Positions 47,701 to 59,615 are shown, counted from the stretch's first letter. The stretch: DNA of 64,000 bases from Echiichthys vipera (GCA_963691815.1 OY829653.1:5253801-5317800); one strand, 5' to 3'. The notes: a model not told the origin generated them from the sequence alone. A program made the numbers and translations.

Positions 47701-48261
47701 GGAATGTAACGCTCCTCTGTGAGGTAGTAAATCTGCGATACAAAAGTGTGACGGTCGATATTGGTGACGATCGTTAAAATAAATCGCGGTGCGCTTTTTA
47801 AAGTTTGATTGAGTTGGATTTTGCTGGTTGAGATCCTACATGCCTCGTGTCAGATGGCGCTGCCAAGATGGTGGCGATGAAGATCATGGACGTATTAAGA
47901 AAAATGAAGGATACAACAGCCTGCAATGCTGTTGAATTTGAGATTTACTGCTGAAAAATAAAACACAATGGCTATTTATGAAAGTAATGATTGGATTACA
48001 TGAAAATAGCGTTCCATCTTTGCCATTTCCTGTCTCTAACCATGCCGGTCTCCTCCCATCTCTCAGGAACGTCTGATGGATGAGGGGGCGGAGGACGACG
48101 ACAGCGGTGAGGAAGCAGGTGGAGGCCCTGAGGACCAGGCCCAGGCGGCTGCTCCTGCTCCTGCTCTCCCAGAACCAAGCTTCCTCACCACCGCGTGGTC
48201 CTTCATCAGCACTTTCTTCACTTCGCTCATCCCAGACGGAAGGCCTCAGCAGGCCAACTAG
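42225..48261 (+). CDS. herpud2: HERPUD2, homocysteine-responsive ER-resident ubiquitin-like domain protein 2
   Basis: Eight coding exons join in frame to 421 residues (human about 406): 42225-42371, 44610-44687, 44951-45058, 45824-45987, 46802-46927, 47044-47379, 47550-47661, 48067-48261. HERPUD proteins sit in the ER membrane and support ER-associated degradation; HERPUD2 is the less stress-inducible paralogue. Residues about 8-85 form the ubiquitin-like domain (PVTLVIKAPNQKYEDQTINC, KDQRLVYSGRLLPDHLQL). A Ser/Pro-rich linker and MQMLWWQQMYARQYYMQY follow. A hydrophobic hairpin at about 287-320 (GVLLSIVYFYSSFSR, FVMVIGAMLLVYL) anchors it in the membrane, and the end is acidic then SFISTFFTSLIPDGRPQQAN. 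GAGCCATGG gives a strong start context. Candidate non-coding exons are one ending at 39232 and another at 41978-42146. AATAAA at 48973-48978 is a likely polyadenylation signal. Confidence 0.97.
42556..43430. mobile_element. GCTGCAAC-ended MITE split by a pogo-like insertion
   Basis: The left part begins AGGGCTGCAACTAACAAATA and runs to ATGACCCAAAGT; the right part resumes TTCAATTGACTATGATTTAA and ACATTTGAGAGGC. These are consecutive blocks of the MITE family when the 42687-43277 insert is removed. The right end is decayed. It lies in herpud2 coding intron 1. Confidence 0.65.
42687..43277 (+). mobile_element. pogo/Tigger-like Tc1-mariner element, internally deleted
   Basis: Perfect inverted ends CCGTATTTTCCGCACTATAA (left) and TTATAGTGCGGAAAATACGG (right) are flanked by TA on both sides (42685-42686 and 43278-43279), the target duplication of Tc1/mariner elements. 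Inside, 42763-43041 is open and includes MAAIKRHAYDAEFKHKAISH, then EHGNRAAAREFNMN. This matches the N-terminal helix-turn-helix DNA-binding domain of pogo/Tigger-type transposases; a stop follows at once. The sequence after the stop still reads SMVRKSRKQQDDL, the next part of that domain. The DDE domain is deleted, so the copy is non-autonomous. Confidence 0.85.
44694..44736. repeat. GT then GA microsatellite
   Basis: About nine GT units then about nine GA units, starting 6 bp into herpud2 coding intron 2, adjacent to the exon 2 donor. Confidence 0.9.
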
Positions 48262-48989
48262 GCAGACCCCTTCTGTCCTACCTCTCATAAACCCCTCCTC
48301 CTGCCAGCAGGTACCGCTCTACAGAAGTATCACAACTCCAACCTTCATCTCTACTGTCCTGAATACCCCCCAAGTCATCTTCAGAACTTTCCAAATACCC
48401 TTTTAACCCAGACCACCCGATACTTCCCTAGCCAGTCGGCTGCGACCCTCCACATGCTGCCAACAAACTGACCAATATTTAAAAACAGGCTCCTCTGAAG
48501 TTTTAGAGCAGAAACTGTGATTTTTGTGCAGGAGGATATGAGAATAAACAACCATGTAGAAAGTTAATCTCACGTTGTGTTAATGGAGTAAACGCTTCAG
48601 CAGTGAAAGTTATTTTCTTTTTCTCTCATTGATCGTGAATTCATTGAGGCGGGGGCGACGGGCCGCGGCCCACGAGGGAGCTGTCTTCCATTTTAAGCAG
48701 TGATAAGGTCTTGCTTTTTAAACTTTTAAATGAGGGGTGTAAATCTAAAAAATGACAAAATAAAATCAGGAAACTCCCTAGAATGAGAGGGAGATGTGTG
48801 TCGGTAACAAATCATGACAACCACATCCCTAAAGACATTTTCACGTTTGCACACGACGTGCATAAAGACATTGCCGCTACTGATGCACATTGTTTTCCCA
48901 CTTTGTGTATTTGAACATTATTTACACATGTAAGTATATGCATCTTTAATTCCTGAATATATGCTTTTTTTGAATAAAAATCTTGCTGC

Positions 48990-49690
48990 GGTTCAACGTG
49001 TCTGCTGTGTTTTACGTCCGTAGTTCCTCAGGTGTCCTGCAGGTGGCGGTGTTCACCCACAGATGTCAAAGTGGCTCAGAGCTGACAGTAGTTCACTGAG
49101 AAAACCTTCTTTGATGGGACTTTCAGGCAACGATGTGTTAGCACAAGTTGATTGCAATTAGTTCAGTTTTACAATAACCCCAAATTATCTGAAACTTTTT
49201 TTTTATATCCATATTTTTCCAGCACTCGGTCAAAAGGTATAACAACTTTGTAAATGTTATCAACTATTTATCCTTAGAGTCATTTACAAAAAGCAAGTTG
49301 ACTGTTATTTTCTTACTTGTTTCCACTTAATTGTTATGTTTGTGTTTCTAAGCCTGTATTCTTACTTTATTTAACCAGGACACTGTTCTTTTTTTTTTTC
49401 CTGGTTAAATGAAAATAAAATAATGCTTCATATTCACAGACCCTGACAAATTAATAAGAGCAAACGGTAAAACAAAAAAAAATGCAAATAGTAAGAAAAA
49501 GCAAACTGGAAATACAGTAGATTTAACTAGATAAGTAGATAAAATAAATAAAGACAATTAAAATAAATAATCAAAGTAGTGATAATCTGTTCGATAAAAT
49601 AATGTGTTTAGAAGCTTTTTACATTACTATGCATGTTATGCATCTGCAGGTTCCCCTGATGATGGATCATATTAAATATAACAAATCAAC
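48990..49690. other. intergenic after herpud2
   Basis: CCTGCAGGTGGCGGTG at 49036-49051 is a CTCF-like motif just beyond the herpud2 polyadenylation signal. The rest is AT-rich with no recognised element. Confidence 0.35.
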
Positions 49691-49691
49691 C

Positions 49692-49884
49692 CGGGTGGTG
49701 TAGTGGTTAGCACTGTCTCCTTAAGGCGAGAAGGTTCCAGGTTCGCATCCCGGCTGGGGCCCTTCTGTGTGGAGTTTGCATGTTCTCCCTGTGTCTACGT
49801 GGGTTTTCTCCGCCTCACGCCCGATGTCAGCTGGGATCGGCTCCCCTGACCCCGACAGGGTCAAGAGGTTGAAGATGAATGAAA
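49692..49884 (+). mobile_element. tRNA-derived SINE (family 1) with internal deletion
   Basis: An intact head, GGGTGGTGTAGTGGTTAGCA and B-box GGTTCGCATCCC, then GTGTGGAGTTTGCATGTTC. The sequence jumps from GGGTTTTCTCCG straight to CCTCACGCCCGATGTCAGC, losing about 150 bp found in the other copies. The tail is GATGAATGAAAGAATG. Confidence 0.88.
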
Positions 49885-50479
49885 GAATGAAAATCACCCT
49901 TATTTATATAGAACTTTTCTTAATGTTACCAAGAGTTTCACAAAAGAAAATGAAACCAAGCAAGGCAGAAAAAAATCAAAGCTAAAGTGAATTTTAGGGT
50001 GTATATCAGTGGGCCGAGCGCTCCTTTGGTGATCCTCTGTGCTTTTCCTCGAGCACGACCATCAGCCCAAAGTTTTTACATGTCCAACTTATTTATGTAT
50101 AACCCCTGCAAATCTATCAGTTTGACACCCCTGCTTAAAAACGTGTTAGCATTTAGCTTTTACCGCCTCACGGAGCTGCTACCAGGGCTGTAGACGCGTA
50201 ATGTTGCTAGAAACTGAATACTGTCTCATATTTGCCACTGTACGGCAGAATGGGAGGGTAGGTGCTTTGCTGAAGGGCAGCTCAGTGGCAGATGGGGGGG
50301 TCGTTTGATTGACTTCACCTGCTGAGAACTGTCAGCCGTCTGCATCTGTAGATTCCGGTGACCTTCAGCAAGACGGGACAAGACAGCCTACACATTTTCC
50401 ACGGACTTCACGAAGGAGTTATATTACATCCCTGAGTTTGAGTTTGGTCAGTTCGAGTTAAACATGTGCGGATTCTGAC

Positions 50480-50990
50480 ACTATCGTCACCGATAGAGAG
50501 GTGAGCAGAGAGGCAGCTCAGACAGCGATGCACTTCAGAGAGTCCTCCAAAACCCCCTAATCAAATGACCATGGATTTTTGTGTAGTTGGTCGTACGGGG
50601 CCCAATTAATTATGCATGACAGCGGCTTGACGGCCATTTGATTTCGTTACGCGCGCCCCGATCCGAGCCGCCGATCCAATCAGGTTAGGATCCCTCCCTC
50701 CCTCTCTCTCTCTCCCCAGGGTTAGACTCCCCTTATCAGAGGGAGAGATTTCTTTAAGAGGGTGTTTGCGGCCTTGTAGGACATTTCATCATCATAATAA
50801 GTCCTTGTTATGCAGACGGCTCTCTCCTGTTTCCCTGCTATCAGGCCTCGTTGTCTTTGGAGAGGCAGCAGTTGGGTTTGACACATGCCACAGAGATAGA
50901 CTGGCTTTATTAAGTGACCAGAGAGAGGACGGGGATGAGAGTGTGTGACACCTGTAAGGACGAGATGGTGATGCACTGTAGCACCTGCTT
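50480..50990. other. candidate conserved non-coding region between herpud2 and tbx20
   Basis: Non-repetitive, motif-rich sequence: CCAATTAATTATGCATGAC, GGCCATTTGATTTCG, CCGATCCAATCAGG and CCTTATCAGAGGG (GATA-type). It contrasts with the AT-rich flanks. Enhancer function is inferred. Confidence 0.3.
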
Positions 50991-51946
50991 TCAGTAAAAG
51001 TACCCCCGACTGAGCGCGTGCAGTAAAATCTTCATGCGTAGATGAGAACCTGATCGATGCGTGAGCAGGCCGATATTATTATGATATGCACTGTGTGTCA
51101 ACGAATAAATAACAAGAAAATGCAGAACAGAGGTGCTAAAGACATGTTTGAGTGTTACGGTTATTACGTTTCCATCCACAGAGCGTTGCAGCATCATTAT
51201 ACCTGTTTAAGGCCTGGTACAGAAAAACACTCTATACTGTATTTTTAGGTCATATCTCCATGACAACACTAAGGGGGGGGTGAATGTTTTTTTACCAGGC
51301 TAGTTTTTATTTTATTGGAGGTTAAAGTTTATGAATAATTAGGGGTGTGGCCTCTTGAGTGACAGCTAGCATCTGGCCCTCACTTCTCCTCGGAGGCTAG
51401 TTGTCAGGATTAGCATGCTAACTCCGTCATCTCGACCTGGACTGTGGTCATTCGTGTGGTGGTGTTACCATAAGAGACAAGATGGTTTGCTCTTCGATCA
51501 ACTGTACAAATGTGTTGGCTCTGTTATGCCAATTTAAATAGGCGCACTTGCACCATGACTTGCAATTAAGCGTGGCACATACACTAGATGCTAATCTGGA
51601 GCACTGGGAGGATTCGGGCTGTGAGGGTCAGTGTTTTACAGTCTATGGGCATGGTACTGTGTTGAATATCAGTTTAAATCATAGATCATAAACGCTGCCT
51701 TCACTTGACTCCCGGAAACTGTGGGTTTTCCACCAGACTGACACAAGTGTGCTTGTACTTGGCTCGTGGAGTGCCCTTTTTGGTAAGAGGAAATGATGCG
51801 GAGTCTGACAAGATGGCGACTCCCTGAGGCGAGTACGATTGGATCAAGTTGAGAGAATGAACCTCGACGGAGATGCTACATACATTTTTTTATTGGCTAT
51901 GGAAACAACTTACTGTTTACCATCGCACAGTGTGATGTTATAAACA

Positions 51947-52366
51947 ATCTCATCTCATCTCATCTTCAATCGCTTTTCCGGGGTCGGGTCGCGGGTGCAG
52001 CGGCTTTAGCAGGGGACCCCAAACTTCCCTTTCCCGGGCCACATTAACCAGCTCTAACTGGGGGATCCTGAGGCGTTCCCAGGCCAGTGTGGAGATCTAA
52101 TCTCTCCACCTGGTCCTGGGTCTTCCCCGAGGCCTCCTCCCAGCTGGACGTGCCTGGAACACCTCCCTAGGGAGGCGCCCAGGGTTCATCCTTACCAGAT
52201 GATCCTGAACCACCTCAACTGGCTCCTTTCAACGCAAAGGGGCAGCGGCTCTACTCTGAGTTCCTTACTGATGGCTGAACTTCTCCCCCTCTCTCTAAAG
52301 GAGACTCCAGCCCCCCTCCTGAGGAAACACATTTCCGCCACTTGTACCCACGACCTCGTTTTTTCG
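51947..52366 (-). mobile_element. LINE 3' fragment (RTE/Rex3-like)
   Basis: The minus-strand translation reads EKTRSWVQVAEMCFLRRGAG, LRVEPLPLCVERSQLRWFR, matching the 30-kb copy. The 3' end is (GATGA)n, seen on the plus strand as CATCTCATCTCATCTTC at 51950. It is 5'-truncated. Confidence 0.8.
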
Positions 52367-53015
52367 GAAATTGCGGTTTTCCTGTCCACACACTGCTGAA
52401 ACTGGAATTTTAGAGTAATAAGTTTACCCTAGACTCCGGTTTCAGGAGCCCATAACTGCGGTTACGTGTGGATGAAAGGTCAAACAGCGCAGAGAAACAC
52501 ACAGTTTCAAAAATACCTGCGTTGGTATAGACGGCCCCACAGCATCAGCCTCAAACACACAGGGGATTCTCTTGGCCGTGTCTGACACTGAAAGGAAAAC
52601 TCGCATCTCTTTCCTTCGACTCCCTGCTGTCAAAAACACAAACCAAATATGTTTGTGATTAATGTGATTATCTTGTGATTCAATTGGTTTCCAAATGTAA
52701 CTGCATCCGCATCAAAGCAACCCAGTGATTTTGCATCAGCTTAGTGTTCAAATTTGACATTTTCCTGAGAGTTGCAGTGCAGAGAGTTTGGAGCTGTACA
52801 GTGTCCCTACTAAGTGTGATTTAATAATCTATACACAATCAAATATCTCAATTTAGACAGAGGTGGAAACGAGTTTTCGGATCTTTTACTAAGGTCAAAG
52901 TAGTGAAAGTAAAAGTTATATATTTGAAGAATTGTGTCTTTCGCAGTGTAGTACAGTAACAGTAAAGCACAATTTTAATGTTTCAAGGTGGCACTAACTT
53001 AGTAGTGATTATTAA

Positions 53016-53319
53016 AGCCCCTGAACACCCTCACAGGTGTTAACCCTCTCAGTTATTCTGGCTGATTAGACGTCTGCTTGGGTTGAAGGTGGGCGGGGCT
53101 TTGACGGAAATTCATGAGGTCATAAATGCCCGTCTACCACTAAGAATAATAAAGGTGTACTTGTCCCGCCTTAACAGGTGATACAAAGCTAACATGTGAT
53201 ACAAAGCTAACAGGAGACAGGGGAACATGTCAATCAATCACAGTAGACACCCACACAGTCCTGAGAAGAGGGCTACTCAACCAGCTAACTGAAAACACCT
53301 GTGTGGGTGTTCAGGGACT
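53016..53319. mobile_element. 304-bp MITE with TTAA target duplication
   Basis: Inverted ends of about 25 bp, AGCCCCTGAACACCC and GGGTGTTCAGGGACT, continue inward as CACAGGTGTT/AACACCTGTG. TTAA lies directly outside both ends (53012-53015 and 53320-53323). TTAA duplications are made by piggyBac and Kolobok transposases; which one applies here is open. No coding capacity. Confidence 0.7.
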
Positions 53320-53614
53320 TTAATGCCCAATAAATGCCCAGTTTTATCAAACGTTCACATTTATAACACTATTCTCTACAGCTCACTATTTCCTCCAGCT
53401 TGTTCCAATAATAAACAAAAGAAAAAAAAAACCAAAGGAATCAAACCAAAGATGAACAAACTAAGAAAAACAAAAAAAAAAACAACAATATTCAGCATAA
53501 ACAAAGGTTGTGGGTTTTGCTCACACTCAAAGCAGCAACACCTGAAGCTGATCACACCGACCTCGTTATGTCCACCTGCAGCAATTGACTCAAAACAAGG
53601 ATGATGGTGTTGAG

Positions 53615-53777
53615 CAGGGCTGCCCAATCCTGCTCACTTGAGTCTAACGATTTTCAAACCTGTGACGAGCTTCGGCTGCTTGATAACGAGCACATCATTT
53701 GATTCAGGTGTTGGAGCAGAGAGGAACCTAAAACATGCAGGACAGTGGCCCTCCAGGAGCAGGGTTGGGCAGCCCTG
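53615..53777. mobile_element. palindromic MITE
   Basis: Ends CAGGGCTGCCCAATCCTGCT and AGCAGGGTTGGGCAGCCCTG form a near-perfect inverted repeat. The body shares GTGACGAGCTTCGGCTGCTTG with the copy at 57.0 kb. Confidence 0.7.
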
Positions 53778-54271
53778 GAATAAAATATAAGTATTCATAT
53801 AAAAAACGATTAATACTTACTACCCAGGCCTATTTTACACAAACAGATATTATATAGACAGACCATGCCTTTTGGCCATTTGTTCACTTTCAAACTGTTT
53901 TTTAGGTCAAAACTGCTTCCAGGGTTTTCAGAAACTCAGTTTCCAGTTTCTGATTTATTGCTCAAAGACCATTTTTTGTTTGGCTTTTCACATTACGTCT
54001 TTAAACGTGGCCTGTCTACGGGTTGTTGTGTCAACAGCTCACGCTCCTGAAATGATCCGCATGCGCAGCTGATCATTTATGACATCACACCACAACGGTG
54101 TTTACGGAAGCAAACATGGCAACGGTGACTTGTATTATGGGACTTTATGGCTTAATGCTAAAAACAGTGTGTGGCAGTCTAAAACTTCACCATCCCTCCA
54201 CTGGCCCCCTGCTTCACTGCGGTCCTCCATGTTTCTTTTGATTCTGCTCCTGGCTCCCGCCTGTGGCACAC

Positions 54272-54345
54272 TTTTTTTTCAGTCAACTTTATTTGTCATT
54301 CATTTACAAAACAGTGCAGCGCGGGTCAGAATGACGTCAAACTCA
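54272..54345 (-). mobile_element. retroposon 3' tail
   Basis: TCAACTTTATTTGTCATTC followed by AAAACAGTGCAGCGCGGGTC is the reverse of a GAATGACAAATAAAGTTGA-type 3' tail. Only the end is present. Confidence 0.5.
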
Positions 54346-54550
54346 CATTAAATGGGACCTGGCTGTTCAGATTGCGGCTGCATTGGTAAAAATCCGAGGG
54401 GCCCATTGTCTCATAGTCCACCCATGTGTAGTGCAGTAGATATAAAGTAGCATAAGATGTAAATTCTCAAGTAAAGTACCTCATATTTATAATACAGTTA
54501 CTTTTCACCACTGATTTTGGGTTATTTCTTAATGGCATGACTAAAAAAGT

Positions 54551-54829
54551 GTATTGTTTAGCACTATCGCCTCAAAGGTTTTCTCCGGGTTCTCCGGTTT
54601 CCTCCCACAGTCCAAAAACATGCCCGTGTTCGGTTAATTGATGACTCTAAAATTGCCCGTAGGTGTGAATGGTTGTCTGTCTCTGTTTGTCTCTATGTGT
54701 CCTGTGATAGACTGGCGTCCTGTCCAGGATGTACCCCGCCTCACGCCCGATGTCAGCTGGGATCTGCTCCAGCCCCCCCTGTGACCCCGACCGTGGGATA
54801 AGTGGTTGAAGATGAATGAATGAATGACT
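54551..54829 (+). mobile_element. tRNA-derived SINE (family 1), partial head
   Basis: It starts at the remnant GTTTAGCACTATCGCCTCA, skips the B-box region, resumes at GGTTTTCTCCGGGTTCTCC, and is then complete to GATGAATGAATGAATGA. Confidence 0.88.
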
Positions 54830-54949
54830 AAAAAGTATTAGATATGAGACAAAATATGAGTCAGTAACCTTGATGTCGGTCTACATTTGGTCCTAGAAAC
54901 CTTCGGTAAAATAATTAGTGCCCTCAGATTGTGGGCAGGAAGTGAATTT

Positions 54950-55640
54950 AGTTTGAGCTCTGTCAGGAAGTGCTGTCGTCTCCGTTTGTCCTCGGGCAAC
55001 TTTGCTTTCGAGGTGTATCTCCTCTAAAGCGATATTCCATTGTTTGCCAACAGGTTTCACATTTCAGCACAAACTCTTGTGTGTGTTTCGTGTCCTTTGT
55101 CTTCCCTGAAGCACTTTGTGGCCTGTTTGTTAAAAGCGCTTTTATCGCTAAATTAGACTTGGCACGTCTTGTCAGGACCGACTGCGGCTGATGAGACTCT
55201 TGACCTGCAGATAAAACATCCATTAAGTGGCTTGTCTGGGGCGATTCGGTGCTCTTACTCTATTAGCATCTTGTTAGCCATTTGTGAGATGGTGCAGCAA
55301 TGGATGCGCGCTGCCGTTGTGCAGCCAGTCACCACGCCATAAAGAACCACCTCTCACTTTGCTGCAGTGCTAAATGACGTCTCCGACATTGTAATGCTCG
55401 CCGGCTGTCCTCCGCCAGACGATTCAAATGACCGCTAAAAGCCCGGGGGGGAGGGCCAAAATGCAAAATTGATGGAAATGACATTAGATTCAGCTCATGC
55501 TCCTCACTGTGTAAATTATGCCCCAAAATGGACTCTCTGGCCTGACTGTTGGCTCCAATTTGTTAGGCCATACCTCACGGTGGCTTGTCTTGTCCTTCCC
55601 CTCTCCCTTTAATCCAATCAGAGCCACACTGGATGTTATT
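54950..55640. other. candidate conserved non-coding region upstream of tbx20 3' end
   Basis: About 650 bp of non-repetitive, balanced-composition sequence with CAGATAAAACATCCATTAAG, TCTATTAGCATC and CAAAATGCAAAATTGATGG. It is a candidate regulatory block in the herpud2-tbx20 gap; conservation is untested. Confidence 0.3.
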
Positions 55641-55644
55641 TATT

Positions 55645-57035
55645 TGTTTATTTATTTATTTTCGAAGGATGTAACCGATTCTTATCAGGGCCGAAATGGG
55701 GCCTTCTTCCTGGTGAAACGGTGACTAACATCCAGCCATCGATCCGTCAGTTCGTCTGCGGTGGCGGGTGATGGTTCTGGTGATAGACGACTGCGTGTGT
55801 GTGTGTGTGTGTGTGTGTACTGGAGTCAATAGTGCAGATATGAGTGTGTTTTTCAGTCCATAGATTGTGATTGAACATGTATACATGAACACTAAACAGG
55901 CTTACAGGGACATTATACTGACCTGCTTTAATATCTGACATTGTTATATTACATTTTGTTTTGTAATGAACATTTTTTGGATTCGTTCAGACATCTACGT
56001 CACGTGCCGCTGCTCGTCTGTTATGTTTTTGCTCATAAAAGCTTCGGCAAACTGCCTAAAATGTAAATGTTAAACACTTCCCTGCTCCCATTAGAAGATA
56101 TTTCTTATGCAGGTCTATTAGCTTTATTATGATTTATGATCTCAGAGCTGGCTTTAATAATTTAACAACTCCTCAGAGTTTCTCATGTGGATGGTTTTGG
56201 GTTTTGGTCATTTAGTCCATCATTCATTTTGGACATGTTTTGCAGGACTCTTCTACTTAACTTTGCTTTTTCCATTCTCAGGAGACATCTCATGAAAATG
56301 GAAGAACTCTTTGTCTGTCCGTCTGTCTGTCCTTCGACTTTCTCGACAACCGTTAATCCGATCGACTTCACACTTGGCGGGTGTGTTACTGAGGACTAAA
56401 GGAAGTGCAGTGTTTACTACGAGCTCTTGAGATCCACGGGACATATTTATTAGCACGGTAGTGTGAATGTGAATGTGATCTCATGGAAAGCGTGACTTTT
56501 TCCTGTCTTCTGTGCTTCATGTAACGCGTTTCAAGCTTTGCCACTTTACGCCTCGTTCTTGTTCACAGCTTGTCACATACGGAGGCTTTCAGGACTCTTG
56601 GACGTCTTTAAAAAGAAAACTAAGTAAATAACCAAAATCCGCAATTAAGTTTCACATGGGACATGCGGACTTGTGTTGCACTTATGTCATGGCAGGTGTG
56701 TTGCTCAGTGTATTGAGAAAGCTGCAAGCACCAATACTGGAGGCCAAGCCATTGGTTCATTCCCAACAGGCATGTTTTGAACGAGCTCTGTACTTCAGTC
56801 AAACAAGGACAAGGCTGGTGTTATTCTATATTTTTATTATTATCAACAAGAAAAGAGTAAAAACCAGAGTCACCATGGTGCAGTATTAGTGGTTAAAAAA
56901 GCCATTTTAATACCTTCACCGTGCTGCCCTGAGCTAATCAATGTTAGCCGCATTCGGCTGTTAGCGCCTGTCTGGGAAATCACAAGAAAAAATTGCAGAA
57001 AAAGAGCCTGGGACGGTTTTACGCCGTAATTTCAG
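55645..57035. other. intergenic, unassigned
   Basis: It contains a short GT run (55795-55818) and no recognised exon or full repeat. Confidence 0.35.
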
Positions 57036-57039
57036 GGCT

Positions 57040-57192
57040 GTCCTGCATGTTTAGGTTTGTCCCTGCTCTAACACACCTGCATCTAACAATGATCAAACTG
57101 TGACGAGCTTCAGCTGCTTGATAACGAGCACATCATGAGACTCAGGTGTGTTAGAGCAGGGAGAACCCTAAAACACGCAGGGCAGCCCTTCA
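57040..57192. mobile_element. palindromic MITE (same family as 53.6 kb)
   Basis: The left arm has TCCTGCATGTTTAGGTTTG and CCCTGCTCTAACACACCTG; the right arm has CAGGTGTGTTAGAGCAGGG and ACCCTAAAACACGCAGGGC, an inverted repeat of about 42 bp around a core with GTGACGAGCTTCAGCTGCTTG. Confidence 0.75.
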
Positions 57193-57199
57193 GGAGCAA

Positions 57200-59395
57200 C
57201 ACTGTCTAGTACTTAATCCCACTCCACCACTGAAACTGAAGCAGTAAATGGATCCAACCATCATTAACTGTATCATTTAGAAAAGGGCACTTTCTGTTTT
57301 TTCTGTCAGCGGTCATGGAAATAATCCTCTTTTTCTTCACTTTTTGATGCCATTTATAAGATAAATATTTAATACAATAATAAATACTTCTATCATATTT
57401 AACATAAGATATGTTTTAAATGTGCTGTTGAGATAAAACCCTATCTACTAAAAGGTGACAGTTCACAACATGTCTGACTTTTGCATTAGTAAGCGCAGTG
57501 CAGTCAGATATACACAGGTGTGTGTGTCCAAATTAAGTCCAATCAACTGAATCTGCCACAGGTGGACTCAGGCAAGGTGTGGAAACAGATCAATGATGAT
57601 CAAAGATGATCAGGAGAACCAGGAGACATCTGAGCTGAACTTCTGTCACTGTGATATTTCACTTTTTAGTCTTTTAATAAATACGTTTTCCCTTTGATGA
57701 TGAGGGGAAAAAGTTAATGTATTTAAGATTTTAGCACAAGGTTGCTGCAACACACTGTGAGACACTTTCTGAGTGTATGTGTATGTGTTGTCTGTTAGTT
57801 CCGGGTTCCCACAACCTTCTTACATAAACATAAAATGTAAGGACTTCTCAAGAGCTTTCCAGGCCCAACAAATCCCCTCGAATTCAATGACCCGACACAC
57901 GGATCGAGGTTAATTACTGTTGCGACACCGAGGATTTCAGGCTTTACAGTAGCTCACAGACAACAATTAAAAAGAGAGAGAAGCTTGGATGTGTGAACAC
58001 TTCACGTTATGTGCATAGACTATAAAAACGTGACGGTTACACGGCTGGGACTGGACCAGGACCAGGATCAGGCTGGGACTGGTCCAACTAACTGGTGTGG
58101 AGATCCAGGTATTTAACCTCTCACAAGGCCGATGATGTCACGGGAACCCTTTCTGCTCCAAGTGCCAATGACCGTCGTTAGAGTGACAGTCGTTGGTGGG
58201 AAGTTGGTTTCCACTTCGTTAGTGACAGTCGTTGGGGTCACTGTTGGTGTCACTGTATCTGTAATTCTGAAATGTTAGTGTGTCTTATTTAAACTCATGA
58301 TTTATCTTTAAATAGTTTCAGATCAAAAATCCCGTTGATATGATTCAAAACCATCTGGAGGGTTAACTTGTAACATATGTCTGAACTGTGGCTATTATTC
58401 AGGCAGGCTGTAGCCGGGACAACAGCTGACCACTAGGTGGCGTTGTCAGATACGTTTTAAAGGCAGTTTCAATCGTGAGGAAACCTTAGAGACATCAGTT
58501 GCTTGTTTCTCTTTGAACATCAGGGGAACTGACTTCTGTTGTGGCTTTTTATGTTTAATTTTTTCCATAAACTCACAAACAGAAGACACAGAATTCTTTG
58601 AATGGCTTCATAAAATATTACATGAGAAAAGAATATAAGAGCTGTTCCTCAGATAGAAACATTAAATGTCTCACTGGGTTCACTGAAACGTAAATAATAA
58701 GTAAGTAATAAGAACTTATTAAGTGAATAATAAGTGAATAATTCATGATTTCATTTATTTCTGACTACCTGTGATTCACAGAGAGAGAGGAAACACACGA
58801 TACAAAGGATAACTCAGGAGTTTTGGGTGGTGATATATATTTCTCAAGGTTTACAAATAACTCTTTTTTTTCTTTTTAAATGCGGCATGGTACATTACAC
58901 ATTATTTCCAGAGAGCAAAATAAATATATTGCACTTAAAAATCATCAAAACACAATCTCGTCCGGTGTCGTATTCATATTATGGCATACAAAAGAAAACT
59001 TTTTGATAAAAAAGAAGATTATTCTCAGTGGCGAAGTCAGGACTGTGCGTACGGTTCAAAAGGGAAAAGAAGTGTTTTACATTTACACTGATGGAAATCG
59101 ACATTCGGTTCGTTTGTACACACTCGTCGAAGGACCGAGGTTTGATTTCCAAAGCAAAACAAAATTAAAGTACAAGATTTCCTCAATAAACAGATGAGAG
59201 AAAATGAACTTCTTGCACGTGACTGATATGCAAGGGGTCAGAGCAGAGCATCTGTGTCCGCGTGTCCCCGCAGGAGGCTTCATGTGACGTACGAATGTGT
59301 CAAACTGGGACAGTTACAGTGTTTGTGTCACCTGCTCGTTATCACTTTTATACATTTGTTTGAATTCTGCCTCCACAGAGCAGCGTTAAGTGTCT
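57200..59395. other. intergenic, mostly unassigned
   Basis: A CTCF-like motif CCACTAGGTGGCGTTG lies at 58430-58445. A 105-codon frame at 58880-59197 has no recognisable domain and sits in AT-rich sequence. Confidence 0.35.
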
Positions 59396-59402
59396 TTATC
59401 AT

Positions 59403-59448
<46 letters not shown>

Positions 59449-59500
59449 AGAAGCTACATAACAATCCACTTCTGATGCGTCAAAATGTTTCATTATGCTG

Positions 59501-59551
<51 letters not shown>

Positions 59552-59559
59552 TGTGTGTT

Positions 59560-59607
<48 letters not shown>

Positions 59608-59615
59608 TGTGTGTT

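Noticed and set aside
49700..49765. Possible tRNA gene (GGTTAGCA with GGTTCGCATCCC)
   Set aside because: It is the tRNA-like head of a SINE: it runs into the SINE body, and the same head occurs in other copies.
58880..59197. 105-codon open frame between herpud2 and tbx20
   Set aside because: AT-rich, no recognisable domain, no splice partner and no promoter-like signal; probably chance.
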